Below, one piece after another: positions 26,083 to 38,831 of a stretch of DNA of 64,000 nucleotides. The notes under the pieces were generated by a model. That model was not told the DNA's origin. It searched no databases and was given only the letters and a program-made list of their open reading frames with translations. The DNA lies in assembly GCF_008831285.2 (NCBI RefSeq), contig NC_045145.1, positions 17,004,040-17,068,039 on the forward strand, in the 5' to 3' direction. The translations under genes and the position numbers were made by a program. Source of the DNA: Nymphaea colorata (Eukaryota; Streptophyta; Magnoliopsida; Nymphaeales; Nymphaeaceae). Numbering within the stretch: position 1 is the stretch's first letter; every line of letters starts with the position of its first letter.

Positions 26083-26428
26083 GCTAAAGAGGTCTTAATT
26101 ATGTGTCGTTGAAAATTTATGTGCATGAAAAACAAAACGTAATCAAGGAGTTCTTCGAGAATGCGAGCGAACTACTGCGCCAAAGGTGGGGAGGTCTGCG
26201 TTATCGGTGAAGACAGGCACTGAACTCCTCACAATGAATGAGTGGAAGGTGATAAGGCAGGCAGCGAAGGCAGGTGGTCTTTTCTTAACAGATAAATGTG
26301 AGTTCAATATATCAGAGTTCCCTGTCTACACCAATAGCAACGGAAGAAGAAAATCCTGCAACAAGCCCTTCCGTCTGGCTCTCGCTAGTTGCTGCACCTT
26401 CGTCTTCAGGCACTTCCCCTGTCTCTGA
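26083..26428 (+). pseudogene. Relic of BMT5-like gene (copy B), last exon only
   Basis: The segment aligns with the end of intron 2 and exon 3 of copies A and D (gagctaaagaggtctta, then the ENASELL-like and NEWKV blocks, CEFNISEFP, SCNKPF, CCTFVFRH). No exon 1 or 2 equivalent precedes it. The acceptor tgcag of A/D reads tgcat here, the reading frame shifts in the first 100 bases of the exon, and two to three extra codons lie around the CNK..SCC block. Glycine of the conserved PGYTN block is replaced by valine (PVYTN). It is therefore a non-functional duplicate, older than the A/D pair. Confidence 0.85.
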
Positions 26429-27173
26429 AAAACTAGACAGCCTCCACCCCGCCAGTGGAGTTTTAAGAGGTGATTTGATTTCTTGGGTGTTACAGGGCAA
26501 AGGCCATGAAGTTAAAAAAACATGGATGCCCTGTTTGTGAAGGTTTACAGGAATTGCTCTGCATGCCAGGTCAATTAAAGAAGCTGAGTTTACTGCGCAA
26601 AGAGCTAAATAAAAAAAAAACTGCCATTTACCTTGGGCTTTTATCAGAATTTTTCGGTTATACATCCCTTCATGCAACAGTAAAAGGCAACTCAAAGCAG
26701 CTTTAGTAGGAAAAAGTGCCATACAGAGATGCAATGCTGTGTTATATATGATTGTTACCATTTTAACCACATTTTTTTATCGACGCGAACTTGGACCTGA
26801 TCAGATTTTGCAAAATTCAGTTGGAAATACGCAGATTTAGCCGTCAATCTGATTCCGTAATAAGATTCTGCACTGAGTTCTTTCTTTCTTTCTACTTATT
26901 CTGTTTTTCCTACCGGGCGCGTATGAGCGTATTGTTCAGATTTAAAGTTGATCATATCCAAAACAACCACTCACATCCCCAGATTGCCGTTAGGTGAAAT
27001 AGTTATCTCCAATGAAATGATGTCCACCGTTCATTAATAATCTCAGCAAGACAGGAACAGTTACCGGAATCCGATGAGGTTTTACTTTACGGGTTGTTAA
27101 GATGACGATGTGGAAGTAAAAGATACACGATATATATATGCTGGAGTGATTGAGATTTTGCAAAATATTGAAT

Positions 27174-27220
<47 letters not shown>

Positions 27221-27345
27221 TGCGGAGATTCTCTGGCGATTCGGATGCTCCGCCCTATGCGAGGCCGGAGCATTTGGCCGAAGAAATCTAAGCCCATTAT
27301 ATACACACGCACGTACAATTATTTTTTAAATTCAGAAAAATGCAG
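26083..27345 (+). repeat. Partial duplication unit B (3' half of the A/D unit)
   Basis: After the exon-3 relic the sequence continues to match the 3' flanks of A (about 23150-24010) and D: gttacagggcaaaggccatgaag, the agttgatcatatccaaaac stretch, a long TA microsatellite (27177-27218) and the final tttttaaattcagaaaaatg. The match is more diverged than A versus D. It ends where the sequence leading to gene C begins. Confidence 0.8.
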
Positions 27346-27732
27346 ACGAAATTAAAGCAGTCCCATTAAAAATTTCTGGATTGACAGTGGAATTTCTTTT
27401 GGAATACAGCCTCCAACCAGAGATCATATTGTGGAAGATCAGACGATTCAATGGAAAGGTGAAAATTTGTTTTTCTATTTATAATACCTTGAGAATATGC
27501 GCGTCCTCTACAATTTACTGTTCTGAAGCTTGGAAGAAGGGATGCTTGCTGCAGAAGGCAAGCATGCAGGGGTCTCTTAGTCATTTTACTAATATGTACG
27601 TTATGCCTTTTCTTCCAAGAGGTTGGCGTGGAGGGAAACGACGGCGACGCCAGCGCTCCTTCGCCCTCTTCTCTCCCGCTCTCTGTCTCCCTGAGGCGTG
27701 AAGAAGGCCAAAGAAAGGACGAAAACGTGGAC

Positions 27733-30700
27733 ATGGACTCACCAGAGAGAAGAGTCGGCCATTACTACGATACCCATCAGATTCTTGTTGTGGGTGATGG
27801 AGATTTTTCCTTCTCTCTTAGCCTCGCCGAGGGTTTTGGTGGCGCCACCAGCATGGTTTGCACTTCGCTTGACGATACGGGTATCTTGATATTTTCTTCT
27901 TTTGTCTTCTCCTGTTGCTTTGGTTTGTCCTTTCGCAGTTTGAGTTCATGCGCTGTACGATACCAAACCTTCCATTGATGCTTGCTTGTCACTTCTGTTA
28001 AAGTTTTTTTATACTGTTTTCTGAAAAAATGATAAAGTGATACTGTTTTTCCCTGGATTAACACTGCAGCAAATTTCTTCTTGCGGTTTCTCTTTGATAT
28101 ATAATTATAGTTTGCTTTCTTCCTCACTGTTCAAACAACTTCTGAGGAGAATTTGTTCGTTATGTCAGCAATATTCTGTCCCAAGGATCTCTGGTCAATC
28201 TTTTTCATTTTGTTCTCTCTTCGACTAGTGAACAATTGTTGTTTCCTTAATGGCAAAAGTGTACTTATTGATATGCTGGCTTTTTCTTTATTTAGTGATT
28301 ATATATATACTTCCCTTATTTAGTAGGGAAAGTATACTCTGTTCTTTCAAATGCTTACTTCAATAGAGTTGAAAGTTCTAATATTGTTTTTCGTTTCTCT
28401 TAAAAAAAATCTTTGCAGGGTTCGTATACCTATATAGTGAAGGATCAACCACTTATATTCTTGACTTATATTATCTAGGAAATACTTTGAAGGTTAGAAA
28501 CATAAGGTCAGTCGGCAATTTTGTTGTAACTCACCTTTTCATATGATCGATGAGCCTTTCGGCTGTTTGAGAACTTTAGTAGCACCGTAGCAGATGTTTG
28601 CGTCAACAGAGAAATTCAGTTTTAAATGGTTGTCATCATTTACCTCGATACATAGATTCGTAGATATTATTTTTATAATTAAAAAAATTGAACTGGGAGT
28701 GAGTTTGTGCATGTTCCACACTATTTTATACGAGATTAAGTAGTTTGGCGTTCTAATGGTCTCAAGAGTTCTGAAATTACAAGAAACTCTGATGTTCTGT
28801 TTGACCTTCTGAGTATGTGCTATAATAAGCCTTAAATCCTGCACCGTTTCCATTTTAAGCTGTTGTCTTTCTTAATTTCTAATCTTATTTACTATTCCAT
28901 GACTTAGCTGTGGTAAATGTTGATGTGAAGTCCATATTTAGATGTACTAGCGTTTAGATTTTCTCAACTTTGTCGGAAATGGGCAGAATGGAGAAAGGTA
29001 TCTACAACAAAAAAAATTCAGCAATAAAAATAACAAACTTAGCAGAAATCATTTCCTGCTTCACCATGAAGTTTGAAAAAGGAGCGTATATCCATCTCAA
29101 TTAACACAAAATAAAAAATCTGGAAATCCTTAAAGAATGGGTTTGATCGTGCATAGGCTATTAAGTTTAATTTGCTAACAGCTGCCTCATTTGCATCTGT
29201 GAAATTTAGAAGCCAGGATAGTCAGCTTTGCTTTTAGCCAGGCATGGAATTATAATTTGAATTCACATCAATATGACGCGGGTTGCTGGTGACACAGGTT
29301 AAATGCATTTAAAGTGGTCTGTCATTTTCTGCTTGTCTATGATTCCATTTCCCTAAAATGGGTCACAAATGCAGATGAGCTGAAGTTGAAATACCGGAAT
29401 GCTATGTCAAATATCAAGAAGCTTCTGGACTTAGGGTGCACAGTAAGGCATAAGGTTGATGCAACAAAGATGAGGTTGCACCCACACTTGAGGATGAGAA
29501 AGTTTGACAGAATCATATTCAACTTCCCACATGCAGGGTTCCATGGAAAAGAAGATGATAAAAGGTTAATCAGGCAAGTTATTTCTGTTTCTGTATTTCA
29601 TGCATTGTTTAACGGTCTTTTTGTTTCTCCTGACAATCTTGAGTGGCTGCTTAAGTAAGTTCTAAGAGTTTTATTTGCTGTTGTTCATAGCAGCATCATA
29701 TGGAACAAGCGTTGCTTATATTAAGAAGCACCATTATAATGTTGAAGACCTAAAACAGTACATCTCTTCATGAAAACTCAACATTCCAGATTCTAGTTAG
29801 ATATCTAGCTAGATGACTTGGTAGCAGAATGGACCTGTCATTGTCCCTGTGGTTCGTATGGGGTTTGTCATACCACATCCTACCCAAAACTGGTTCTGAA
29901 CACTAGAACTGAGAATGAATGCATGGAAGCCTTCCAATTCTAATTTCTAAGCCAGTTTCATCTGGGTTTCAGCCTTTGTCCTTTGTCCATCTGAATCCAT
30001 GTCTAAGTTGGGTACAAATTCCAATCTTAATACATGTAACTCTTGGGCAATAAGCTAGTTGGATACAGATATTGCTTTAGCTTTTCATGTCTAGATCTGA
30101 CCAACCTGAATCGTTTGTTGGGGTCTCATTGCAACTGTATCTTGCTGATATCTGAACTGAATGCGACCTAGTTACCTGTATCACATGGTTGTTTCAAGTA
30201 GGTTGATCCAACTCAATTCAAGTTCACACCAGGTGCACTGTGGGCGTGACTCTTAATTGATGGTTATTATAATACCTTATGAGTTATGAGCTAATTGAAG
30301 TGCATATATTTCTTTCATACTTATCTATGACAAAGAATTCATAGGCTTAGAGTTGCTATAGTTTAGGGTTGCCTCTTCTTTAAATGGACGTTGGGAGTTT
30401 CCTTCAAGACTGAAGCACCACCATAATTTTATTCTCAAAAATGTAAATTTCATTTTTTTTTTGTGTTTTTACAGACAGCATAGGAAACTGGTGAGAAGTT
30501 TCTTCTCAAATGCAATTTTCCTTCTTCGCCCCTATGGGAAGTTCATGTTTCTCATAAAACTAGTGAACCATTTAACCAATGGAATCTTGAGGATCTTGCT
30601 GTAAGGTCAGGTTTTCTGTTAGTTGACTGCGTCAAATTCGAGAAGAGTGATTATCCTGGTTATAATCACAAGCGGGGATCTGGTACCCGTTCTGATGAGC

Positions 30701-31476
30701 CTTTCCCGTTAGGAGAGTGCAGAACCTTCAAGTTTCAAATAAGGAGCTTCTTGAAGGTTGGGGCACCAACAAGTGCTAGACGACCAGAGACAGAGAGCGG
30801 CGTTGTACATGGTGTCTACCTTCCTGAATTGCTGCAGGCCAGATATGAGTTCCCAAGACCTGATTCTCTTTGCCACAAGTTCTGTCAGACCAATTACGAG
30901 TACCCAAGGAGTATTATTGACAGAAGTTCTTGTTTAGCTGTTGGTTCTCCGAGACTCCCGGGTTCTGAAAGCATCAACCACCATCCGCTTATTCCAGGCT
31001 CTTATTTAGCTATTGGTTCTCAGAGACTCTCGGTTTCTGAAAGCATGACCTGCCGTCAGCTGATCCCAAGCTCTTATTTGCATGTTGGTTCTCTGAGACT
31101 CCCAGAATCTGGAAGCATCAACCGCCATCAGCTTATTCCAAGCTCTTATCCATCTGTTGGCTTTTTTACACGCCCGGAATCTGAAAGCATCAGACACCGT
31201 CAGATAATTCGTGATCATGGTCAAGAACTTGCTGATCCTTTCAGGGACACGTATAATGGATGTGGGGAACAATCAGAATGGTTCAGAGAGGCTTTTCATC
31301 ATTATTACAGTTACTATTCTGGATGCTTATCTGCAAAATCCCCCAAATCACTTTATGAGGCTGAAAGAGATCTCCAACTGCAACATAGATATCAAGAACT
31401 TTGTGGTAGAGATAGCAGGTCTGCTGAACTGCAACGGACCCTGCAAAATGGCCCTGTCAGTGGGTTCAGGTTTTGA
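27733..31476 (+). CDS. BMT5-like (DUF2431) gene C with one frameshift and a repeat-bearing C-terminal extension
   Basis: Exons: 27733-27880, 29375-29573 and 30475-31476. Exon 1 holds QILVVGDGDFSFSLSLAEGF (motif I) and CTSLDD. Exon 2 (199 nt) holds GCTVRHKVDATKMR and FDRIIFNFPHAGF and ends at a GC donor (ATCAG/GCAAGT). Exon 3 starts HRKLVRSFFSNA, in frame with exon 2. Near 30536-30540 one base is missing relative to E and F, so the block expected as GEVHVSHKT is out of frame while the DYPGYNHKRGSG, PFPLGECRTFKF and extension blocks continue open in another frame to 31476. The extension (about 245 residues) contains four 24-residue repeats. The open frame continues upstream of the chosen ATG to about 27620 (GC-rich, proline/serine/arginine-rich), so an earlier start or upstream exon is possible. 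A recent pseudogene or an assembly error would both fit. Confidence 0.75.
30928..31215 (+). repeat. Four tandem 72-bp (24-residue) repeats in the C-terminal extension of gene C
   Basis: Units 30928-30999, 31000-31071, 31072-31143 and 31144-31215 are all exactly 72 bp and begin tct(tgt/tat). At protein level each reads about S-(Y/C)-x-x-(V/I)-G-(S/F)-x-R-L-P-x-S-x-S-I-x-x-x-x-L-I-P-S. The exact codon-length period keeps the frame, suggesting expansion while the region was translated. Confidence 0.9.
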
Positions 31477-34400
31477 GAACTGCAACAAGCTGGCATCTGC
31501 GCCAAGGTGAATGGTGCTTTTCCTTGGTTGATCGCGACAGTGTTTGCGTCTCGTATCTACAGTTGTAGGTCTATAATTTAGTAGTGCACAATCACATGGC
31601 GTCTTTTTCTTTTCCAAGGCATATTTAACAGTATATATACTCGCGTGTGTTTCCAAGCGGTATAAAAAGTTGAATCATGCAGGCAATATGTCAATTCATT
31701 GAATTGGCTTATTCTACTACTGGGCTTAGTTCCAACTTGGTTGTAAATAGTTAAAAAATGCTATATATTTTTTAAGAAGATAAACGGTAAAACTAGTTAA
31801 AATAATAATAATAATAATAAGAGTGGATAATGTGTAACGTGATAGTTACCGATATATCGGGTGATGGATGAATTAATTCACCCAAAGCAAACTGAGGCTT
31901 GTACCGATGTATCATCAGAACTTTGCTCCCTGTTACCATATGAGAAAGCTCCTCTAATAGCATCCCCATGTTCGAGTTGTCCAATACCTTATTAGAACAA
32001 CCAAAGTACTTCTTGCATCTCAATTTGTCAATTATTCTGTCACATCTCAGTAGGCAACATTGGCGATATAGGTACGTGGGTAGGTTTGTGGGTATGACGA
32101 TATAGGTATGTGGGTATCGGTTGGGTACGGTTGTATTTTAAAACATTTAAAATTATGTTTTCAAGCTTAATTTTTTCTTTAATTTCTTTATTCTTTTTTT
32201 TTATATATCTCAGATTTTATATTTTACACACATTTTTTTTATGATAAGCAATGCTTTGTTTGTGTTTTATTTGAGAGTTTTTTTATAAGATGATAAGCGT
32301 GAAGTATTAATGTTTCTTTTTTAATTATTTTTGAGAATATAAAATTTGTCCCACTAGTGTTTAACCCATATTGTCGTACCCTAACCCATACTATCCCTGC
32401 ATTTGACACATGCATCCACGCAAAAGAGGATAAGTGGCTCTTGGAACCACCGTGTAGACTTTTTCTTGACTCGAATTGTGTTACCAAAAATTTGTGTAAT
32501 GCTTCAAAAATTTGTGTAAAATATCCACATATTCCATGCAACATATATACCGTATATTGAATATATATAATAAACAGGCAACGCAATGGAACAATTTGAA
32601 TGAAAAAATTGATAGCCCATTTTCTCATGAAAAAAATGGTTTGTCAATTTTCTTTGTTTGGACAATTTGAATGATTAAATCTTTTATCTGGAAATGAAAA
32701 GAATGGGTTAATAATAATGCACAATGACAGTTCTATTGAACAAAAAAAAAAAGTGGCAGAGATGTTGACAGCGTTGTAGTGATGACAGCATTATGTAAAA
32801 ACTATTATTAGGAAAGAAGTAAAGATTAACTCTTCTTTTCTCAGGAAAAGAAAAGGTGGGACAGTATACATTCATGGATGAGCCAGTGGAGATTATTTTT
32901 ATCATTATCTGCTGCCGCAAACTGAGATTATTTTTATCATTATCTGCTGCCGTAAACTATCATTTGATATTAAACCAGCACAATTTATTTGTTCGAGTGG
33001 TAATATCATTTGCATGGCCAGTAGAAGGAGAAAAATAATAAGAAAAACAGAAGAAAAAGAAGTATAACAAGCAAAAAAACGAAGCAACAGAGAGAGTTGA
33101 GACGCCTATAGCCAAATAATGCGGATGATTGAATCACCGATGCAAATAATTCAGAGTTTAGACAAAATTTTTTCTTTCTTATAACAAGGAAAAATGTGCA
33201 TCCTAAGCATAAGCATAAAATTGGTTAACGCTTAAAAATAAGAAAAATAGGTGGGACGCCTACAGCCATTTCAACATTACATGAAATAACATAACAAATA
33301 ACCAGCTCCGCCCACTTGCAACAAAACTTTTGCAACCTACAAAAGATTATCATAAGTGAGACTCAATGGCCCTATCAAATCGCAGTCAAAAGAACATAAC
33401 AAATAACCTGATATCTGCATTTTCAGCAAAACTTTTGCAGGCTGAAGAAAATTACTATAATATATTGAAAAGATAATAAATAAAAGATACAAAATATGAA
33501 TGTAATGGTTTGAAATAATGATCATGCCTTTTACCTAAGGCCCCATTCCAACAGCGTAAGAGAAATGAAAATTGAGCATCTTGCAGTATATGAAGCTTTC
33601 AATGGTTTTACACCTTACCTACATGATGAAATAGTGTCTTTCTTCATGTGTCTCGTTACCTGTGGTGAATCTTGCGTTAATGATACATGTACTCACGTGA
33701 AAACTGAATATGAATGAGCCAGAAAAGCTTCCTATGATCTGTGGTTGTTCTCTTGATGCGCCATCGTGCTTCTTGATATGAAGCTAATTCATTTAGGCTA
33801 GTTACAGAAACTTTTAAAAAAATCTTATTATTTCTGTTTGATGGATTGGGGTCCAATCTTACCATGAGGACTCCGCTCGTCTGGTTGTAGTGACTTGTAA
33901 AGAGTCGCTAGGGTGCAAGATGTTAATATGACAGGACTCTCCCTTACTTCATGGGGTGAAACCAGGATGACTTGGTTGCCGGTGGGGAAAGGCATGATCA
34001 TTTCCATACCATACCTTAAACAGGAACTAGGACAATTCCTTGAGTAATAAATGGGCAGTACTTCTAGTGCTGGGAGATGGCTGAGCAGCTCTTGGTTCAC
34101 TTTGCTTCAACTCAGAAGTATGAACTCGGACTCAGCTCGTCTTGTGTGTTTGCAAACAATATATGAACATTTTTTTGTGCTCACTGAACCGGCTTGATCT
34201 TACCTGCATGTTCGTAGGCTGATCTCCGCCTTAAGGATGAGCTTGAAACCAATTCCAATTTCGGACTTAATTGATCTTGCTACTACGCATGCAGTTCCGA
34301 CCTTAATCCGACCCCCATTTACTTCCCCAACTGAAAGGAAGTTTTGGGACTACGTTCAATCCCAAAATGCTTCCTTGCACGCATATGTTGGTGAGAGGTG

Positions 34401-35449
34401 AAGCCCGTGAAGTGGACTCATTTATGCAAGTGAAAGAGAAGCACCAGAGCTCAAAAAGAGCCCATTTCGATTTTAGTGGAAGATTTGAAGGGTTGGAAAC
34501 GGTGTTGTCAGAATAGCCAAAATTGATCCATTGCAATGCCCATATTATTCGGTGACCTATTTAAAAGTGCTACATTTCAGCTTTTAAATATTATTAAGTT
34601 TTTTTTTTAATTTCTAATTAGTTTTTAAATGTGAGTCAACTGACCGGCTGCTTTTGATTACACTGGTTGGGAAGTGCTTATGGTTTTAAATATAAAAAGT
34701 AATGCAAGGCTGAGTTTATTTATTGTCATTGGAAAAACACCAAATCCCGGTAAAAGGTAGGATCAGAACATCAAGACCCCGAGACAGGGGGAATGAGATA
34801 CCATTGGGGTGTTCTTTGAATTTTGAATGGTGGGTTGTTAACCTTTAGCTCTCTCTAGGTGACAAGGTCTCTGGTATCCAAAGTGGTTTCTATGTTATTG
34901 AACCAAAGTTCTGTTTTGAGAAGAAGAAATTACCCACCTAAGCGAGAGAGAAAAATAACATTAACACAAATCCAACAAAGTGTTGAACCTAGAAAAGACA
35001 TTACATTAGAGGCTCAAATCTTAATTCTTGTAAGAAGTTGAAGATAGTACCATTTGCTCACAAGTTATTAGAAATTAAGCATACATTATACAAAATCAAT
35101 GATACCATGCCCTAAACTAAGACAACCTTATTTCTATAAATAATATCATTTTGGAGTTCAAGTGATACACCAGAACCTAAATAACCAAATTCTCCAAATG
35201 GTAGGTCATTTCATTTTGTTTCTCATTCTAACTGGTCCATAGGTTTGGCTCCGAATCACATATATGTTTGTGACTTCAATAGAAGACACAGACCAAGTAA
35301 GTGCATAAATATATTGGAACACTCGACAAACCAATAACATGTAAGTGGTAGTTTCTTAGACACAATAATATATTGGGCACCTACTCACAAGGTAAAAACT
35401 AGACCTTTTAAGGTTATTTTGAATCGGATGCAGTCCAATAGAATAAGCC
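31477..35449. other. Intergenic region of about 4 kb, AT-rich
   Basis: No gene is recognised. At about 32080-32400 the ends look loosely inverted (ggtatcggttgggtacgg on the left; complement of cgtaccctaacccatac on the right) around AT-rich filler, which could be a small MITE. A 35-bp tandem duplication lies at 32889-32958 (gagattatttttatcattat twice). The minus frame at 33828-34100 is open for 90 codons but matches no family I know. Confidence 0.45.
32889..32958. repeat. 35-bp tandem duplication
   Basis: Units 32889-32923 and 32924-32958 differ at one base (gccgcaaact versus gccgtaaact). They lie in AT-rich intergenic DNA. Confidence 0.8.
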
Positions 35450-37300
35450 AAGCAAGAGTTTCAGGCCAAGGACAATTGGCAATTGCATGTGAAGGTAAGG
35501 AGAGCACCGATAAGATAAGAAGGCAGAGAGGAGAGAGCATGCTTGATCATGTAAATATTGTCAATGATCGACAGCCAAGAGTGTCTTGATTGCTTGAAGT
35601 TGAAGGGGACTCAAGTATTCAATAGAAAGATCAACAATTTGGCATTGAAAAATAAAAGAGGCAGCAAACTTTGTGTATGGATCAACATTTTGCCATCATT
35701 AATGTCAAGTCCAGATGTCATAGAGAATAATAAGCAATGTTACCATCAACTGTTGAGGAGTTACTTCAGGATCCGCATACTGAATAATGTTAGATGAGGG
35801 CCTATCCACATTGATCGGGTTGACCAACCCACTTGTGACTACTTTTTTAATTAAGATTGTTAAACATTCCACTGCTATGTTGAGCAAGGTAGGGGATAAA
35901 GGGCAGCCATGATAAACTCTTCGTTGTGGTATGAAGGAGGGCCCTTGACGTCCATTGACAATGAGAGATACCTCTGATATGGTAAACAATTCTTTGATCC
36001 AAAAGATATATCGTCTACCAAAATTATATATACTTCTCCAACAGTTGTAGCAAATAAGACCAGGATATGCAGTCTAATCCCTTCTTTACGTGGACATTGA
36101 ACAAGGAAAAAGGACGCTTTGACTTATTCATTGAGTGTATAGTCTGAGAGGGCATAATAAAAGCATAAATTGAGTGTATAGTCTGAGAGGGCATAATAAA
36201 AGCATAATGAATGTGCCATAATAAAAACACGTTGAATGTCTCTCCTCAGTATAAATGCAAATTGATCATGCAAAATTAATTGACAGAGAAGTGGTCTAGT
36301 TTTTTCATCAATTACCTTAGCAATAGTCCTTCTTAAAGCCTCTATTATGGAGATTAAACAATAGTTTGGTATATGGTTATCTGATCCATGCTTAGGAATA
36401 AGTAGTACTTGTGCATGTCTCAAAAAAGAGATGCATTTCAATGAAATTCTATAAAAATATTGCATGTGACTTTATTAAATATATCTCAGTACCATTTAAA
36501 GCAGTCAACAGAAAACCGTTTGGCCTTAGCACATTGAACTTGGACATGACACTGATAGCTAAACAAATTTCTATGGAAGCAAATGGAATTCACAAGGCTT
36601 GAGCTTGAGAAGAAGGTAGTGTATAAAAGTTGGAAAGACCAAGAATGCACATCTTTGAATCATGTCGTGCATACAATAGCATAAAAAAATTGGTTGCAGC
36701 TCCCATTAGCTCATGTCCTTGATAAGTTATTGTTGTAATGTGAAGAGAAGTAATTCTAGAAACACTACATCGTGTAGAGGCTGATGAAAGAAAGAATGGT
36801 TGCCGTCGCTGCTCAATGCCAACGAAGCAACAGACGATTTTTGCTTCTATCAAACCTCATCACAATATCTCCATTTTGCAATTAAGTTGGTAAGCTCATC
36901 TATTTTATTTCTAATATCTGATTGCTCACTTGAAGATGCTAGAAATGTAACATTGGACATATGCAACAGTTTATGCTCCCAAAACTTGATGTTATTAAAT
37001 TTAGCCGCTTGGTATTCAAACAACCACAACATAATATTGATGTAAATTTGTGACTTTCCTACAAATATTAATGACAATTTTTTCATGCAAGAATGAACTG
37101 AAGGAAGGACCCTTTGCCAACTATTATCTTTGAAGTGGGGCATGGTGTTCCACCAACACCAACACTCATAACTGAAGTGTCTCACTTCGAAAACTAGACC
37201 CCCAAGAAAGGACGATGGCTCCATGGTTTGAAATAGAACAAACATGAGAAGACACTCAATGTTGAGGAGGAGCTCCAAAATATCTAAGCTGACGAAAACT
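35450..37300 (-). mobile_element. Degraded L1-type LINE (non-LTR retrotransposon) fragment
   Basis: Read on the minus strand, pieces of an L1-like ORF2 appear in the right order across several frames. A linker block at 36853-36590 has FFLSSASTR, and NFF and LP further on. The reverse transcriptase follows: AQVLLIPK and NYCLISI at 36430-36330, HDQFAFI, VKKGLDCISWSYLL near 36080, then HGCPLSPTLLNIAVECL and IQYADPE at 35930-35770, where active elements have QGCPLSP and YADD. The frame is broken many times and the catalytic YADD is altered, so it is long dead. A 39-bp tandem duplication (about 36131-36208) lies within it. GC-rich minus-strand sequence at 38000-38770 may be its detached 5' part. 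Confidence 0.7.
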
Positions 37301-37842
37301 CAATCAAGTATTCTCAAACAAGGCAGCAACCTTTTGTGAGCCCATGTGTATACCTCACTAGAATTTCTAGAGTGCGCAGAGGTCATGCTGTTGCACAAAG
37401 TGCTAGAACAAAAGAATATAAGAGTTTATGTTGACTGGTTGGCTTGCTGGCTAGTATGAATGAGGCAATTAAAGTTTCTTCAAGGACGTGGGGAAGTTTT
37501 GAGGATGCCAAGATGCACGATAGGTCAGCTCATAAAGTGTCCATTAGTTGATGTTGCTGACCCACATCACAAGAAGGAGAAAACCACACATATCAAGAGG
37601 ATAAACAATATTGATGTTAAATTATTGAGCTTTCAACAGTCATCAATGGAGCACAACTAAGGACCTAATATCGAATACCACCACTAAGATGGCCCTACAC
37701 CATAGAATTAGAATTCTTCATGCGACTCCAATAGTTGGGTTGAAAGGTAAAATTGCCTGCCCTTCAAATGGAATGCACAATAGACAAAGTAACACATTCC
37801 ATTTTTGTTTTTTGAACTGCAACAAACTGTGTTTGAGCTGTC

Positions 37843-38003
37843 GACTATAATTTGCCAAAACCAATTTTTTTCTTTTTTTTATAGAAATTGAGTCCCAAAA
37901 TATTTCAAATCAAACAATTTGCCGACTATAATTTGCCAAAAACAATTTTTTTTGTTTTTTTAATAAGAGTTGAATCCTGGAATATTTCAAATCAAACAAT
38001 TCA
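37843..38003. repeat. 81-bp tandem duplication
   Basis: The segment from gactataatttgccaaaa to atttcaaatcaaacaatt is repeated head to tail (37843-37923 and 37924-38003) with scattered differences and poly-T length changes. Confidence 0.8.
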
Positions 38004-38831
38004 TTGAAATGTTAATTTGAGGTTGCCTAACAGTTTTCCTGAAGCCTTGTCCGCAGACTCCAAAAAAGCACTGGGATTCTGGAAAGGAAATAAGCAACAA
38101 AGACTTGAAGGCAAGGCAATTAATGGCATCCAAGAGAGGGCGACCGAGATTCCCTGTGCGGAAATCGGGAGATATAGAAATGTCCGCTGGATTCGATCGG
38201 GCACCAGAGTCTTCTGGAACAAATTCGGTTGAATCATGAGAACAAGGGTGGGATGATAACTGCACAACTGGCGATGGCGTCTTGAGAAAAGGTGTGGAAG
38301 AAGAGAAGATAATGAAAACGTGTCAGAAATCAGCAGCCAAAACTAAAACGTCTCAGATCAAACTGCACGCACGCCTGGGTTAGTGTTGTTCTCTCATTAT
38401 TAGAAGACAGCGTGCAAATCCTCGTAGCGCGTGAAGGAGGTGCATTCACCGCCATGCTGAAAAGAACGTCGAAGAGAAAAACTAGGGGACTCACCATGAA
38501 AAAATTGAGGCGACGTGCATGACAGCACGACCATCGACCGACTGACTTGGAGTGAGGGGCTATAATTGCCCAGCGCACGCACCATCCCAAAGAAACCCGA
38601 TCTTGATGCTTCGAGCATGAGGCAGCTGGGCGAACGATGGGACGAGACAATCGCGGTGCCGTCGCAAGCAACTAACTATGATGGGAGACAACCTACCTGT
38701 ATTGCCGACGTATAATCATCGACCAAACAGACGGGGGACGGGCTGGAAGAGCAGCTGATGGGGACCCAAATGTCTCCAAAGGCCGGTTTCTTCTTCTTAT
38801 TCTTCTGCTTTCATAACAGGGTGTTAAGAAC
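38004..38831. other. GC-richer intergenic stretch before the gene D upstream block
   Basis: Minus-strand open frames here (for example 37987-38267 and 38330-38671) have no motif I can name. The higher GC content and the minus orientation would suit the 5' part of the neighbouring LINE, but this is only inference. Confidence 0.35.

Noticed and set aside
31006-31272. Minus-strand frame over the repeats of gene C
   Set aside because: Antisense shadow created by the 72-bp repeats, whose period keeps both strands open.
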